Below, one piece after another: positions 7,598-16,910 of a DNA stretch of 64,000 bases. A program made the translations under genes and the position numbers. Source of the stretch: Armatimonadota bacterium (GTDB taxonomy: Bacteria > Armatimonadota > UBA5829 > DTJY01); assembly GCA_023511795.1 (NCBI GenBank), contig JAIMAU010000004.1, forward strand, positions 62,001 to 126,000, read 5' to 3'. The first letter of the stretch is position 1; each line of letters opens with the position of its first letter. The notes beneath the pieces were generated by a model. That model saw only the letters and a program-made list of their open reading frames with translations, did no database searches and was not told where the DNA came from.

Positions 7598-7627
7598 AGT
7601 CTAACATAAATATTTTTGGAGTGTCAA
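7598..7627 (-). promoter_or_regulatory. Candidate sigma-70 promoter for rimI-tsaD-nfi
   Basis: On the minus strand TTGACA (7622-7627), an 18-base spacer, then TAGACT (7598-7603). The -35 is perfect and the -10 matches four of six. Transcription would begin only about ten bases before the rimI ATG, so the leader would barely include the ribosome site, which lowers confidence. Confidence 0.4.
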
Positions 7628-7723
7628 ACATAATCCGAAGGAAACATACCCTCTGAATCCAAATATGAAAACTAGCGCGTGCCCTCAAACCGATTACTTC
7701 CACCAACCTAGGTTCCAAAAAAC

Positions 7724-7739
7724 TCTCTAATTATAGAGA
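7724..7739. repeat. Inverted repeat upstream of the GH2 gene
   Basis: TCTCTA, ATTA, TAGAGA forms a 6-4-6 perfect inverted repeat in the divergent region between rimI and the GH2 gene. Its place about 70 bases before the GH2 start suits a regulator operator, but no regulator gene is nearby. Confidence 0.35.
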
Positions 7740-7807
7740 ATATTGAAGGAAAAAGTTTGAGCTACAACGAAACTTGAAAGAAATCCAATTTTAGAGAGGT
7801 GATAAAC

Positions 7808-10669
7808 TTGTTTTACTATTCGCTTTTCGCTGGAATTGTCCTTGCGTCCCTGATGTCGCTTTACTTCTCTGAAAGCTCATTTGCTGCAGTAATCCCATCT
7901 GAGCCCAAATACGTACAATCGCTCAATGGTATATGGCGCTTCAAGCTCGAACAAGGTGCGGTTAAAAACAAAGGACAAAAGCGGAAACTCAGCGCAAAGG
8001 ACCCAATCACAACGCCAGCGACGTTCGAACCATTTTACGAACTTACCTATAAGGAAGACAAAGCTTGGCATGACCTCGCTGTGCCCAGCAACTGGGAAAT
8101 GACTGGCTTCTCACCCGCAACTTATGACCAACCAGACAATGCATCTGGATTCTACCGCAAGTGGTTTGAGGTACCAGCTTCCTGGAAAGGTCGGTTGGTA
8201 TTTGTGAATTTTGACGGCGTGCAGAATGGTGCCGAAATATGGCTAAATGGCCACCCTGTTAACGTTAGCGAACCTAGTTGGGACCGTCCAAACTATCACG
8301 AAAGCGGCTGGACCGCCTGGCAGGCTGATCTTACTCCTCACATTAGGTTTGACGAACGCAATCTTTTAGCCCTACGAGTGACCAAGAACACAAAATCGGC
8401 AGATCTTGACTCAGGTGATTATTTCTTTCTGGGCGGCATCCATCGGCCTGTAACTTTATTCTCTGTTCCGCAGACATACATTAAAGATATTACAGTACAA
8501 ACGAGACTCCTTGACGGAGGAAAAGCGGAAGTTAAAGTTCTAATCGCCATTGGTGGAGAGCAATCCGACAATGCAATTGTCTGCATGCATCTCGGCGAAC
8601 TCAAGGAGAAAATAGAATCGCGAGTTGCAGGAGGAAAAGCAGAACTTGTGCAAATCGTTTCAAACCCGAAACTTTGGTCAGCCGAACATCCAAATCTCTA
8701 CAACTTAACAATAGAGATTAGGGACACAAACGGAAAATCAATTGAAAAGGTCGTCCGCCGCATTGGCATTAGGGAAATATCAATAAAGGATGGAGTTTTC
8801 TTGGTCAACGGGGTCCCTGTAAAACTTGTAGGAATATGCAGACATGATGTCTATCCATCGAAGGGTACTGCAATTGATGAAGAAGTCTGGCGCAAAGATT
8901 TAACCCTAATGAAAGCCGCAAATTTTAATGCTATTCGTACTTCACATTATCCATATGGTTCTAAGTTTTACGATCTTTGCGATGAAATGGGTTTCTACGT
9001 GGTCGATGAGCTCCCATACTGCTGGTGCCCAACTGATGACCCTGAAATGACTCCCGCATGGCTTCAGAGGGCTAGAGAAACCATTGCTCGCGATAAAAAC
9101 CATCCGTGCGTGGTAATCTGGGCAATCGGAAATGAAAACAAGGAGGGACGGAACCAGAAGATTACTGCGGACCTAGTAAAGCAGCTAGACCCTACACGGC
9201 CGAGGCTAAACTCCTGCCGCCCTGCAGACGAGAATAATGTGGAGTTCGACGACCACCACTACACACGGCCAGAAGTAATAGCTTCACATGCGGCCAATAA
9301 AGAGCGGAGGGCGAAATGGCCCCTCATCTATACGGAAAACCCAAATGTCTGGGATGTGCGAAATGGCGCAGATTATGGTTGCCTTGACCTCTGGGGCACT
9401 GTCCACAAACGCACATGGGACGTAATATGGAACTCCGAGGTTATTGCCGGAAATTTCCTTTGGGAATGGCAAGACAGAGCTGTATCCGACAAATATCCTC
9501 TCAAATACTATGAATACGACCCAATAACCGGCGTACATTATGTTAAGACAAAAGGGGTAGTGGATGGCTGGCGTAATATTCGACCCGAGTATTACCATAT
9601 TAAAATGGTTCAAACGCCGGTGCTTCTCGATTCCCAAGCCGACCTTGAAACAAAGCCTGGGGTTGCCGTCCTAAACGTAACTAACCGATACTCATTTACT
9701 GACCTCTCAGAGCTCAAGACGACATACCATCTCCTTAGAAAAGGCAAAGAGATTGCATCCGGCGCTATCAAGCCCAATCTCGCCCCTATGGCGTCGGGCA
9801 AAATCGAAATCCCTCTGCAAAAAGGTGCTGATACGTTGCGTGTAGAATTCAACCATCCTGGCGGTTGGAATATAATAAGCTATCAATTTAATATTGCAAA
9901 GCAAGAGCAACCTCATTTGCCTACGGTAAACGTGAAGCCACCTAATGAACTTACATTCCCAAGGCTCAACCTCATTAGAAACATCACAGGGAATAACCCA
10001 TACCGCTGGAAAGTGTGCAAAAGATACCGAGGCAAGCTGGTAAATATAATCTCGTCGCCAGCTGTACCAGACATTTATTCGACTCCGCTAAGTAAAATAA
10101 AATCTGTAGATGCTGATATAGTATTGGAACATATACCAAAGACGGTTGTAGGCCACCTGCATGCAGAATACGAAAACGGCCTGTTTAGCTACCGAATAGA
10201 ATGGAAATGGCAAAAGGCTGATATCCAAGAACTCGGTTGGACTTTTGAGATGCCTCATGAATACAATCGGTTTTCATGGAAGCGGCAGGCACTTTGGTCG
10301 GTCTACCCGGAGACACACATCGGTCGTCCGAGTGGAACAGCCTTACCCGATAGCGCAAATATGCACCTAACAAATATCAACAGACCCGATGCTTTTGACT
10401 TTAACTCGACGAAGTATAACTGCGATTGGGCATCGCTTACGAATTCGCAAGGTCATGGCTTAAAAGTTGAGTTTGCACCTGACCAACGACATCATTGCAA
10501 AGGCGGCTTCGGCGAAAATGGGAAATACCAACTCATTGTGAACAAACAATGCAGTCCGCCAAGGGATATTAGCTCAAATGTGGTGCCAGATTTTTACCTT
10601 GAGTTGTCGAAAGGCAACGTTATCGAAGGAAACTTTTGGGTGGGCGCAACAAAGACAACTAATAAATAA
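7808..10669 (+). CDS. Secreted glycoside hydrolase family 2 protein (beta-galactosidase-like)
   Basis: A large exported enzyme of about 953 residues. After a signal peptide of about 27 residues come the GH2 jelly-roll sugar-binding domain (GRLVFVNFDGVQNGAEIWLN), an immunoglobulin-like domain ending VRRIGIREI, and a TIM barrel with CRHDVYPSKG and NAIRTSHYP. The acid/base Glu443 is in WAIGNENKEG and the likely nucleophile Glu510 is in PLIYTENPN. A LacZ-type C-terminal beta domain follows. It should hydrolyse a beta-linked glycoside outside the cytoplasm; whether galactoside, glucuronide or another sugar is not clear. I place the start at the TTG at 7808: AGAGAGGTGAT precedes it by five bases, whereas the GTG at 7799 lies inside that ribosome site. 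Convergent with the KGG-repeat genes, with a shared hairpin between. Confidence 0.9.
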   Translation: MFYYSLFAGIVLASLMSLYFSESSFAAVIPSEPKYVQSLNGIWRFKLEQGAVKNKGQKRKLSAKDPITTPATFEPFYELTYKEDKAWHDLAVPSNWEMTGFSPATYDQPDNASGFYRKWFEVPASWKGRLVFVNFDGVQNGAEIWLNGHPVNVSEPSWDRPNYHESGWTAWQADLTPHIRFDERNLLALRVTKNTKSADLDSGDYFFLGGIHRPVTLFSVPQTYIKDITVQTRLLDGGKAEVKVLIAIGGEQSDNAIVCMHLGELKEKIESRVAGGKAELVQIVSNPKLWSAEHPNLYNLTIEIRDTNGKSIEKVVRRIGIREISIKDGVFLVNGVPVKLVGICRHDVYPSKGTAIDEEVWRKDLTLMKAANFNAIRTSHYPYGSKFYDLCDEMGFYVVDELPYCWCPTDDPEMTPAWLQRARETIARDKNHPCVVIWAIGNENKEGRNQKITADLVKQLDPTRPRLNSCRPADENNVEFDDHHYTRPEVIASHAANKERRAKWPLIYTENPNVWDVRNGADYGCLDLWGTVHKRTWDVIWNSEVIAGNFLWEWQDRAVSDKYPLKYYEYDPITGVHYVKTKGVVDGWRNIRPEYYHIKMVQTPVLLDSQADLETKPGVAVLNVTNRYSFTDLSELKTTYHLLRKGKEIASGAIKPNLAPMASGKIEIPLQKGADTLRVEFNHPGGWNIISYQFNIAKQEQPHLPTVNVKPPNELTFPRLNLIRNITGNNPYRWKVCKRYRGKLVNIISSPAVPDIYSTPLSKIKSVDADIVLEHIPKTVVGHLHAEYENGLFSYRIEWKWQKADIQELGWTFEMPHEYNRFSWKRQALWSVYPETHIGRPSGTALPDSANMHLTNINRPDAFDFNSTKYNCDWASLTNSQGHGLKVEFAPDQRHHCKGGFGENGKYQLIVNKQCSPPRDISSNVVPDFYLELSKGNVIEGNFWVGATKTTNK

Positions 10670-10729
10670 GCTAACTTAAGTGCAAATTCTAAAACCTGTT
10701 TTAATACCAAGGATGCCAGTAATTAATGT

Positions 10730-10758
10730 CAAGCGGCAGGTAGAATACCTGCCGCTTG
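10730..10758. terminator. Bidirectional hairpin between GH2 and KGG-repeat genes
   Basis: A 13-bp perfect stem, CAAGCGGCAGGTA with TACCTGCCGCTTG, and a three-base GAA loop lie between convergent genes. The plus-strand tail is TCTTCCTTG, only moderately T-rich. The compact, perfect stem makes a transcription-end role likely. Confidence 0.7.
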
Positions 10759-10791
10759 TCTTCCTTGTATCGAAGTTTCTAGCACTAGACC

Positions 10792-10968
10792 TCACATCAG
10801 TGATTTCTTGCCTTCCTCGATTAGCCTTTTTACCTTTTGACCGCCCTTACGACCGATTTCCTCATAGAAGCTGTGGCCATACTTCCTGGCAGTCACTTCA
10901 CCACCTTTTTCTCCACCCTTCTTCCCAGCCTCACTGACAGTCATCTCACCTTTCTTTTGAGGAGTCAC
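10792..10968 (-). CDS. KGG-repeat small stress-type protein (copy 1), 58 aa
   Basis: A small hydrophilic protein with the KGG (Em-like, stress-induced) repeat: VSEAGKKGGEKGGEV, then GHSFYEEIGRKGGQKV and a lysine-rich tail KRLIEEGKKSL. Proteins of this family (YciG and GsiB types) are induced by starvation, desiccation or stationary phase and are thought to be disordered protectants. The start at the GTG at 10968 is chosen because GGAGG lies seven bases upstream; longer in-frame starts would run over this ribosome site. It lies just downstream of a paralogue on the same strand, after a gap of about 117 bases. Confidence 0.85.
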   Translation of the reverse strand: MTPQKKGEMTVSEAGKKGGEKGGEVTARKYGHSFYEEIGRKGGQKVKRLIEEGKKSLM

Positions 10969-11085
10969 AATGACACCTCCTCTCAATCATTCTCAGCAAA
11001 CCCATTAAACATATATCTACTAAGGTAAGCAACCTTACAAGGCAAATGGAAGACAGGCACTTCCTACCTAGTCAAATGATTTTAA

Positions 11086-11268
11086 CTATAATTCCCCAAG
11101 GGCTTTCTTTCCAGCCTCGATTAGCTGCTTGACCTTTGGACCGCCTTTAATGCCTCCCTTATGGCCGATGCTCTGATAGAATTCATGACCATGAGTTTGC
11201 GAGGTCCGCAGGCCGCCCTTTCGACCAGCCTCTCTGACAGTCATTGGATTTCCCTCGCGCTTGCGCAT
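11086..11268 (-). CDS. KGG-repeat small stress-type protein (copy 2), 60 aa
   Basis: A paralogue of the downstream gene, with the same plan: MTVREAGRKGGLRTSQTHG, then HEFYQSIGHKGGIKGGPKV and KQLIEAGKKALGEL. The MTV.EAG.KGG, YGH/HGH.FY..IG.KGG and K.LIE.GKK.L blocks align with copy 1, so the pair arose by tandem duplication. The ATG at 11268 has AAAGGAGGTGG nine bases upstream; a longer frame upstream starts before this site and is not supported. Expected to be a disordered, strongly expressed stress protein. The intervening and upstream noncoding stretches show no further gene. Confidence 0.85.
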   Translation of the reverse strand: MRKREGNPMTVREAGRKGGLRTSQTHGHEFYQSIGHKGGIKGGPKVKQLIEAGKKALGEL

Positions 11269-11453
11269 GGCAGTCCACCTCCTTTTGTGATTCTCTTTTT
11301 GGAAATTCCCAGGCGGCGAATCCTTTAAACCCACTGGGTTTTCATCTTTTTATGCGTTCAATACCTATTGGCATACGAAATACGGTTTATGCACTTCTTT
11401 GGGGATAATTTGTATTACTTGAAATAAAAGAAATAGCAAAAGGGTGGTAAAAA

Positions 11454-12527
11454 TTACTTCAGATTCCCAGATGCACATTTCGCCAGAGTGTTCCAATCGT
11501 TGTCGCTGAGTTTGTCTGCAGGCACAAATAACCACCCATCCGCGTCACCTTTTATAGCCGCCTGGGCAAGTTCCATAAGCTCATTGGTAGGCACATCTTG
11601 TGGTGGAGGACTGCCCAGCCAGCAGTTGAGCAAAGCTATTACTTTAGACTTTTCTGGAACACGGCGTTTCCAACTCTGGCAAGCTCTGGTTATCTCCTCA
11701 TAAGATTCAAGTGTACCAGCAACTCTTGAGCCAAACAACACAGGCGCGTGAATATCGAATATTGCACCACAATACTCCGGTTCAGTGCCAGCTCCCCCAG
11801 CGCACTGCCCAACCCAGAAATCTCTTTTATTTTTCGAAGCAACTTCTTGCGCAAATTTGACGAGTTCTGCGGCAATGTCGGTGCGAATTTTCATTTTTCT
11901 GTCCCACCATGCCGAGACAATGCCTTCGTCATAAAGAATCTTAATAGCAAGTTCGTCTCTAGTGAATTTTTTTTCGATTGAATCACAGAACTCCCGAACA
12001 CAAGTATCGCAAAAGCAAATCTTATCATTTTCGGTGCCCCAATCAAAAAAGTTCAGCAAGACGCCATCAAAGCCTAATTGAATTCCTCTCTCAATACACC
12101 GCTTAATCTGAAGAACACGGGTTGTGCGGCTTGCTGCCATACAAAAGTATTCCTCGCCATAAGGATTTCCTTTGCAGTCTCTCCAAGCAAACTCCTTATT
12201 TCGCTTTTGCTTATCTAGGAACGTATTAATGCAATAACTAACAGTCAAACCCTTTTCGTGCAGTTTGGAGACAAGCGCTTCTATTCGAGAATCTACGTCG
12301 GAGTCATAAAAGAGGAGTGGACCAACAAGATTAACATGATTCAAGCCAGCGTTCCTACAACGGTCTGCTATCTCGAGTGCGGCTTCTACTTCCCCCTCCT
12401 TCGCCAGAGGATGGTTCTCAGGATAAACCGGCACATAGCCAACCCCATAAATTGGCTCTTTCGGCGCACCTGTGGCAAATTGGGAAACCAAACCCAAAAG
12501 AACAAATAACAGTAGGACTAACCTCAT
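11454..12527 (-). CDS. Secreted protein of unknown function, TIM-barrel glycosidase-like
   Basis: A 357-residue exported protein with signal peptide MRLVLLLFVLLGLVSQFATG and cleavage near residue 20. The mature part reads like a beta/alpha barrel: YGVGYVPVYPENHPL, then AGLNHVNLVGPLLFY, GLTVSYCINTFLD, GIQLGFDGVLLNFFDWG, and a late strand DGWLFVPAD. A CFCDTCVREFC motif after the DGVLLNFFDWG strand resembles the Cys-rich loop in several uncharacterised glycosidase-like barrels, where a FCxxC segment follows a catalytic-side strand. I cannot assign a family or substrate. Eight or more cysteines suggest disulfides. It is divergent from the alkaline phosphatase gene, with about 120 bases between. 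Confidence 0.7.
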   Translation of the reverse strand: MRLVLLLFVLLGLVSQFATGAPKEPIYGVGYVPVYPENHPLAKEGEVEAALEIADRCRNAGLNHVNLVGPLLFYDSDVDSRIEALVSKLHEKGLTVSYCINTFLDKQKRNKEFAWRDCKGNPYGEEYFCMAASRTTRVLQIKRCIERGIQLGFDGVLLNFFDWGTENDKICFCDTCVREFCDSIEKKFTRDELAIKILYDEGIVSAWWDRKMKIRTDIAAELVKFAQEVASKNKRDFWVGQCAGGAGTEPEYCGAIFDIHAPVLFGSRVAGTLESYEEITRACQSWKRRVPEKSKVIALLNCWLGSPPPQDVPTNELMELAQAAIKGDADGWLFVPADKLSDNDWNTLAKCASGNLK

Positions 12528-12649
12528 GCTAATTGAATTTTCTATAAATTTTGGCTAAATCCTGCAAACAACCGAAAATAAAGAGGAAGTGCCCGGGCTC
12601 AAGATGAATTAATTAAGATGCTAATTACTTCCAGTAATGAGGTACGAAA

Positions 12650-13765
12650 ATGATTAAACGAACAGTAATATTCGTTTTGCTCACCATCTTACTAGCAACA
12701 ACTCTCATTCCTGCTTGTTCGGCTCAAAAGCCGAAGAATATCATTCTCATGATTGGCGATGGAATGGGAATTGCCCAGATAGCTTTAACTAGAATGACAT
12801 TGGAACGCGAACATACAACACTGAAAATGGATTCTATGGCATACACAGCCCTAGTTAAAACCCACTCGGCGAACTCCACCGTAACCGACTCTGCTGCCGC
12901 AGGCACCGCATTGGCAACTGGCTTTAAAACAAACAACGGGATGGTTGGAGTTCTTCCAAACGGCAAAGTGGTGCAAAATATACGTGAGGCAGCAGCAAAA
13001 CTAGGCAAAGCCACGGGATTGGTAACGACCACAACTATCACTCATGCAACCCCAGCATGCTTTGGCGCTCATATAGCCAAAAGAGGCGAGGAAGCTGACA
13101 TTGCGCCCCAACTAATTGAGAACCGCATCGATGTTCTCCTTGGTGGCGGGCGCCAGGTTTTCATCCCAGGGTCCGCCGACGGAAGCAAACGCAAGGACGA
13201 ACGCAACCTCATCGCAGAAGCAAAATCCGCAGGGTACGCCATTGCTGAGAATAGAAAAGATTTGTTTGCTATAAATGCGGGAAAGCTACTTGGCTTGTTC
13301 CAAATGGGGGCTCTAACTACGGAACTACCAGAGCCAAGCCTTGCTGAGATGACTGCTAAAGCAATTGAAATCCTCTCGAAAGATAAGGATGGCTTTTTCC
13401 TCATGGTCGAGGGTGGCCAAATTGATTGGAAATGCCATGCGAACGATACTCAGGGCATGATAAAACAACTGCTCGACTTCGACGCCGCGGTAGGAAAAGC
13501 GCTAGGGTTCGCCCGCAAATACAAAGACACCTTGGTAGTAGTCACCGCCGACCATGAAACCGGCGGTCTTTCAATCCTCGGCTCAGAAGAAGGCAGTTTG
13601 GATTTTACCGCCAATTGGGCGACAAAAAGCCATACGGGTGTAAACGTTTTGCTTCTTGCCGACGGACCTGGTGCTGAGTCCTTCCGTGGTTTATTAGATA
13701 ATACTGACGTTCCAAAGATTCTTGCAAAGCAATGGGGAATTAAAGGATTCGCAATAACTCGGTAG
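12650..13765 (+). CDS. Alkaline phosphatase (PhoA family), exported, possible lipoprotein
   Basis: A 371-residue phosphomonoesterase of the classical alkaline phosphatase family, releasing phosphate outside the cytoplasm. IILMIGDGMG supplies the metal ligand Asp37, TVTDSAAAGTA carries the nucleophile Ser81 that becomes phosphorylated, and MVEGGQIDWKCHAND plus VVVTADHETGG give the remaining metal ligands; a late SHTGVNV histidine is also in place. The N-terminal signal ends TLIPAC at Cys23, an acceptable lipobox, so the protein may be lipid-anchored rather than free. Length is short for PhoA but normal for the compact bacterial subgroup. No phosphate-regulation genes or clear Pho box are nearby. 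Confidence 0.93.
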   Translation: MIKRTVIFVLLTILLATTLIPACSAQKPKNIILMIGDGMGIAQIALTRMTLEREHTTLKMDSMAYTALVKTHSANSTVTDSAAAGTALATGFKTNNGMVGVLPNGKVVQNIREAAAKLGKATGLVTTTTITHATPACFGAHIAKRGEEADIAPQLIENRIDVLLGGGRQVFIPGSADGSKRKDERNLIAEAKSAGYAIAENRKDLFAINAGKLLGLFQMGALTTELPEPSLAEMTAKAIEILSKDKDGFFLMVEGGQIDWKCHANDTQGMIKQLLDFDAAVGKALGFARKYKDTLVVVTADHETGGLSILGSEEGSLDFTANWATKSHTGVNVLLLADGPGAESFRGLLDNTDVPKILAKQWGIKGFAITR

Positions 13766-13821
13766 TTGGCTAGCTTTTACCTTTACGCAATTGACTAGCA
13801 AATATGAACCAATACAGCAAC

Positions 13822-14514
13822 TTATATCTCTGGCTTAGCATGCAATTCATCTTGAAGGTCGCTAAACAATCCTTCAATTAGGTCCCTGAAACCATCCTCT
13901 GGTGATGATATCGCCAGTGATTTTTCCGCCATTATCAAGGCTTCTTGGCTTCTTCCAAGCATTTGGAATGTCTTAGCCAGTGTAAAATATATCGCAGGTG
14001 CATTTGGATCAATCATTGCTGCACGCTTTAGGTATGGAAGAGCTTGCAATGGGTTATCAATGGCAATGTAAGCATTGCCAAGTGAGAAAAGCGCATCTAC
14101 ATCAGCATCATCACGTGAAATGGCTTCTTCCAGAAGCTGGAGCATTTGCTGTTCTCTTTCCTGAGCCAGCTCCCTGTGGTGGAGATAGCTTCCAAATGCA
14201 GCCTGTCCTAGTGCAGTAAAAAGGCCAGGATAGTTTGGGTCTTGTGCAGCAACGGCTAAAAGTTCCTCCATCGCAGTATCACATTGATTATTGAGGGAAT
14301 ATGCAATCCCAAGGTTGAAGCGAGCTGTCAGGTGACTTGGATTCAAATTTAGACAATCACTGAACAGCACGATGGACTCCTCAAGATTGCCAGCATCCAA
14401 GGCCGCCATTCCCGCCTTGAAGTAGCGGTCCGAATCAGTTTCCAGTGGCCGTCCACAAATTGCACAAATCCTCGTATCATAGTCAAAGTCTATTGTACAA
14501 GCAAAGCAGCGCAT
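13822..14514 (-). CDS. TPR-repeat protein with N-terminal zinc-ribbon-like segment
   Basis: A 230-residue cytoplasmic protein. It begins with a four-cysteine segment (Cys3, Cys6, Cys17, Cys20: CFAC...CAIC) that looks like a small zinc ribbon, then about four to five tetratricopeptide repeats. Examples are YFKAGMAALDAGNLEESI, then LTARFNLGIAYSLNNQCD, DALFSLGNAYIAIDNPLQAL and AIYFTLAKTFQMLGRSQEAL. TPR domains mediate protein contacts; no partner can be named. The ATG at 14514 is used because GGAGG lies nine bases before it and the cysteine segment starts right after. It faces the alkaline phosphatase gene. An acidic C-terminus (DLIEGLFSDLQDEL) ends the protein. Confidence 0.82.
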   Translation of the reverse strand: MRCFACTIDFDYDTRICAICGRPLETDSDRYFKAGMAALDAGNLEESIVLFSDCLNLNPSHLTARFNLGIAYSLNNQCDTAMEELLAVAAQDPNYPGLFTALGQAAFGSYLHHRELAQEREQQMLQLLEEAISRDDADVDALFSLGNAYIAIDNPLQALPYLKRAAMIDPNAPAIYFTLAKTFQMLGRSQEALIMAEKSLAISSPEDGFRDLIEGLFSDLQDELHAKPEI

Positions 14515-14770
14515 TGAAACCGACCTCCTCAGTCTCCCCCAAATCAAAGGCAAGAATAGAATTAAAACTATATTCTGGGGAGAATACTTAATTTTTGTAT
14601 ACCCTTGCTAGTTTAATTCTAGAATGGCGTTCGTAATATGTCATATCGCCACATGAGAATTTTTGAAAAAAGATAGAATATAATTGCTCCTGGAAGTAAG
14701 TCTTGACACATTAGCAAGCTACGCATACCATTTAAGACTGAAGCGCTCCACATCCGAGGTATGAAAAACT

Positions 14771-16162
14771 ATGGAAGCTTATAGCATTGAAAAGTTTCTA
14801 GACTGGCTGAACAGCTACTTGTGGGGGCCTCCAATGCTGATTCTTCTAATTGGCACCCACTTGTACTTAACTTTCCGCCTTAAAATCATCCAGAGGTTCA
14901 CTCCGCTAGCAATTAAACTATCTTTATGCAAGTCGCGAGAAGGCGAGGGAGACGTGAGCCAATTTGGTGCGCTAACAACTGCACTCGCGGCCACTATTGG
15001 CACAGGAAATATCGTTGGCGTCGCAACAGCAGTTGCCTTGGGCGGTCCAGGGGCTATTCTTTGGACCTGGTTGACTGGCGTGTTCGGCATCGCAACAAAG
15101 TACTCAGAGGCTCTGCTTGCTGTTAAATATCGCGTTCGGACCCCTGATGGAAGGATGATTGGCGGCCCAATGTACGCTCTGGAACGCGGTTTGGGAATGA
15201 AATGGGCTGCAGTGCTCTTTTCCATATTTACAGCAATCGCAGCCTTTGGAATCGGAAATATGGTCCAATCTAACTCGATATCACATATGGCAAATGAGGT
15301 CGCGGGAGTACCATTTTGGATTACCGGAATGATTCTAACAATTCTGACAGGAACTGTAATTTTGGGTGGCATAAAATCAATTGCTCGCGTATGCGAAGCA
15401 CTTGTACCATTCATGGTAATCTTTTATGTACTTGGCTGCATAATCATTCTAGGAATAGGTTATTCTAATATACCTAGCTCAGTCGCATTAATAATCAAAT
15501 CGGCATTTACGGGAAAGGCAGCCGCAGGAGGATTTGCAGGAGCTACCGTAATGATGGCGGCAAGATATGGTGTCGCACGGGGTCTTTTCTCAAACGAATC
15601 TGGCCTTGGCTCTGCTCCAATAGTGGCGGCCACAGCACAAACAAAGAACCCTGTACGTCAGGCTCTTGTCTCTTCCACTGGTACGTTTTGGGACACGGTT
15701 GTCGTATGTTTGATGACAGGCTTGGTGCTCGTAAACACAGGAGTTTGGCAAACCGGGCTCCAGGGTGCGGCACTCACAAAGCAATCCTTCCATCACATTC
15801 CTATAGTAGGACCAATTGTATTGACTGTTGGCCTATTTGTTTTCGTATTCTCTACGATTCTTGGGTGGTCATACTACGGTGAGAAAGCCGTGGAATATCT
15901 TTTTGGCAGCCGAGCAATTTTACCGTATAGAACATTATGGGTCGGAGCCGTAATGCTAGGATCAGTAACAACACTCAAGGTTGTATGGAGCTTTGCAGAC
16001 GCGGCAAATGCCCTAATGGCAATTCCAAATCTTGCTGCTCTTATTCTTTTAAGCGGTGTGGTGGTTGGTGAGACACGAAAGTATTTATGGGAGAGAAATC
16101 TAGAATTAGTTGCTGAGGACGAACCTGCAGTATCGTTAGCCGAAATCAGTGCAAATAGTTAA
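14771..16162 (+). CDS. Sodium:alanine/glycine symporter (AGCS family)
   Basis: A 463-residue inner-membrane protein of the alanine-or-glycine:cation symporter family, taking up small neutral amino acids with sodium. Family signatures: [19 protein letters not shown] at the N-terminus, [20 protein letters not shown], the [10 protein letters not shown] segment, [43 protein letters not shown] and [16 protein letters not shown]. About ten to eleven membrane segments are visible. Length is typical. A TTGACA lies about 65 bases upstream with a weak TACCAT -10. Its stop codon overlaps that of queC on the other strand. The substrate preference between alanine, glycine and D-forms is not readable. Confidence 0.93.
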   Translation: MEAYSIEKFLDWLNSYLWGPPMLILLIGTHLYLTFRLKIIQRFTPLAIKLSLCKSREGEGDVSQFGALTTALAATIGTGNIVGVATAVALGGPGAILWTWLTGVFGIATKYSEALLAVKYRVRTPDGRMIGGPMYALERGLGMKWAAVLFSIFTAIAAFGIGNMVQSNSISHMANEVAGVPFWITGMILTILTGTVILGGIKSIARVCEALVPFMVIFYVLGCIIILGIGYSNIPSSVALIIKSAFTGKAAAGGFAGATVMMAARYGVARGLFSNESGLGSAPIVAATAQTKNPVRQALVSSTGTFWDTVVVCLMTGLVLVNTGVWQTGLQGAALTKQSFHHIPIVGPIVLTVGLFVFVFSTILGWSYYGEKAVEYLFGSRAILPYRTLWVGAVMLGSVTTLKVVWSFADAANALMAIPNLAALILLSGVVVGETRKYLWERNLELVAEDEPAVSLAEISANS

Positions 16163-16854
16163 GGCGCCACTAGTGGGTCATTGACTCCAGCCTCACGAAA
16201 ACCTTCGGCACGCAGGAGGCAAGAATCGCACCTGCCGCAAGGCTTTTCCTGGCCGAGATAGCAACTCCAAGTTAGCGAATAGTCAACCCCAAGCTCAACT
16301 CCACGTCTTATTATTTCGCCCTTCGTCATATGAAGAAGGGGAGCATAAATGCGAAACCGATGGCCCTCTCTGCCCGCTTTCGTGGCTAGGTTCGCCATCT
16401 CTTCGAACTTCCGCAGATAGTCTTCCCTGCAATCGGGATAGCCGCTATAATCTAGCTGATTAACGCCTATTACGATAGTATCCGCGCCGACTACTTCAGC
16501 GTAACTCAAAGCGAAAGACAAAAATATTGTATTTCGCGCTGGAACATAGGTAATAGGAATCTCTGACAATATCTCAGGTTTTTGACGGTCGAGTGGAACC
16601 TCAATATCATCTGTTAGGGCACTTCCACCCCATCGGCGCAAGTCGAATTCTATTGTGATGTGGCGAACACAACCAAGCAATTCGCCGACTTTTTTTGCAC
16701 TTATAATCTCCTTCGAGTGGCGCTGGCCATATGCGAAAGTTATGCCAAAAAGTTCATAACCCTCCGCTTTTGCAATCGCCGCTGCCGTTGCGCTATCCAA
16801 ACCACCTGAAATGAGAACCACGGCCCTGGGATTATGAATACTGTTTGAGTTCAT
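16159..16854 (-). CDS. queC: QueC, 7-cyano-7-deazaguanine synthase
   Basis: A 231-residue ATP-dependent enzyme that converts 7-carboxy-7-deazaguanine to preQ0 in queuosine (and 7-deazaguanine DNA) biosynthesis. The PP-loop [11 protein letters not shown] starts at Ser16, [18 protein letters not shown] and [16 protein letters not shown] are family blocks, and the zinc site [15 protein letters not shown] (C-x7-C-x2-C-x2-C) is intact near the C-terminus. Length is normal. It lies 56 bases downstream of dnaE on the same strand and may be co-transcribed with it. No queD, queE or queF lies nearby, and I saw no preQ1 riboswitch in the short leader. Its stop overlaps the AGCS stop. Confidence 0.96.
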   Translation of the reverse strand: MNSNSIHNPRAVVLISGGLDSATAAAIAKAEGYELFGITFAYGQRHSKEIISAKKVGELLGCVRHITIEFDLRRWGGSALTDDIEVPLDRQKPEILSEIPITYVPARNTIFLSFALSYAEVVGADTIVIGVNQLDYSGYPDCREDYLRKFEEMANLATKAGREGHRFRIYAPLLHMTKGEIIRRGVELGVDYSLTWSCYLGQEKPCGRCDSCLLRAEGFREAGVNDPLVAP

Positions 16855-16910
16855 GTTAGATTAATTGTAGCCGAAATTGCGCTTACAAATCTAGACGCGC
16901 TTTTGGTAAA

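Noticed and set aside
10729-10760. TTGACA on the minus strand inside the GH2/KGG hairpin
   Set aside because: The sequence 17-18 bases beyond it is a poor -10 and the site lies within a terminator-like stem.
14815-15414. 199-codon minus-strand frame inside the AGCS gene
   Set aside because: It is antisense to clear symporter sequence and encodes a low-complexity product with no motif.
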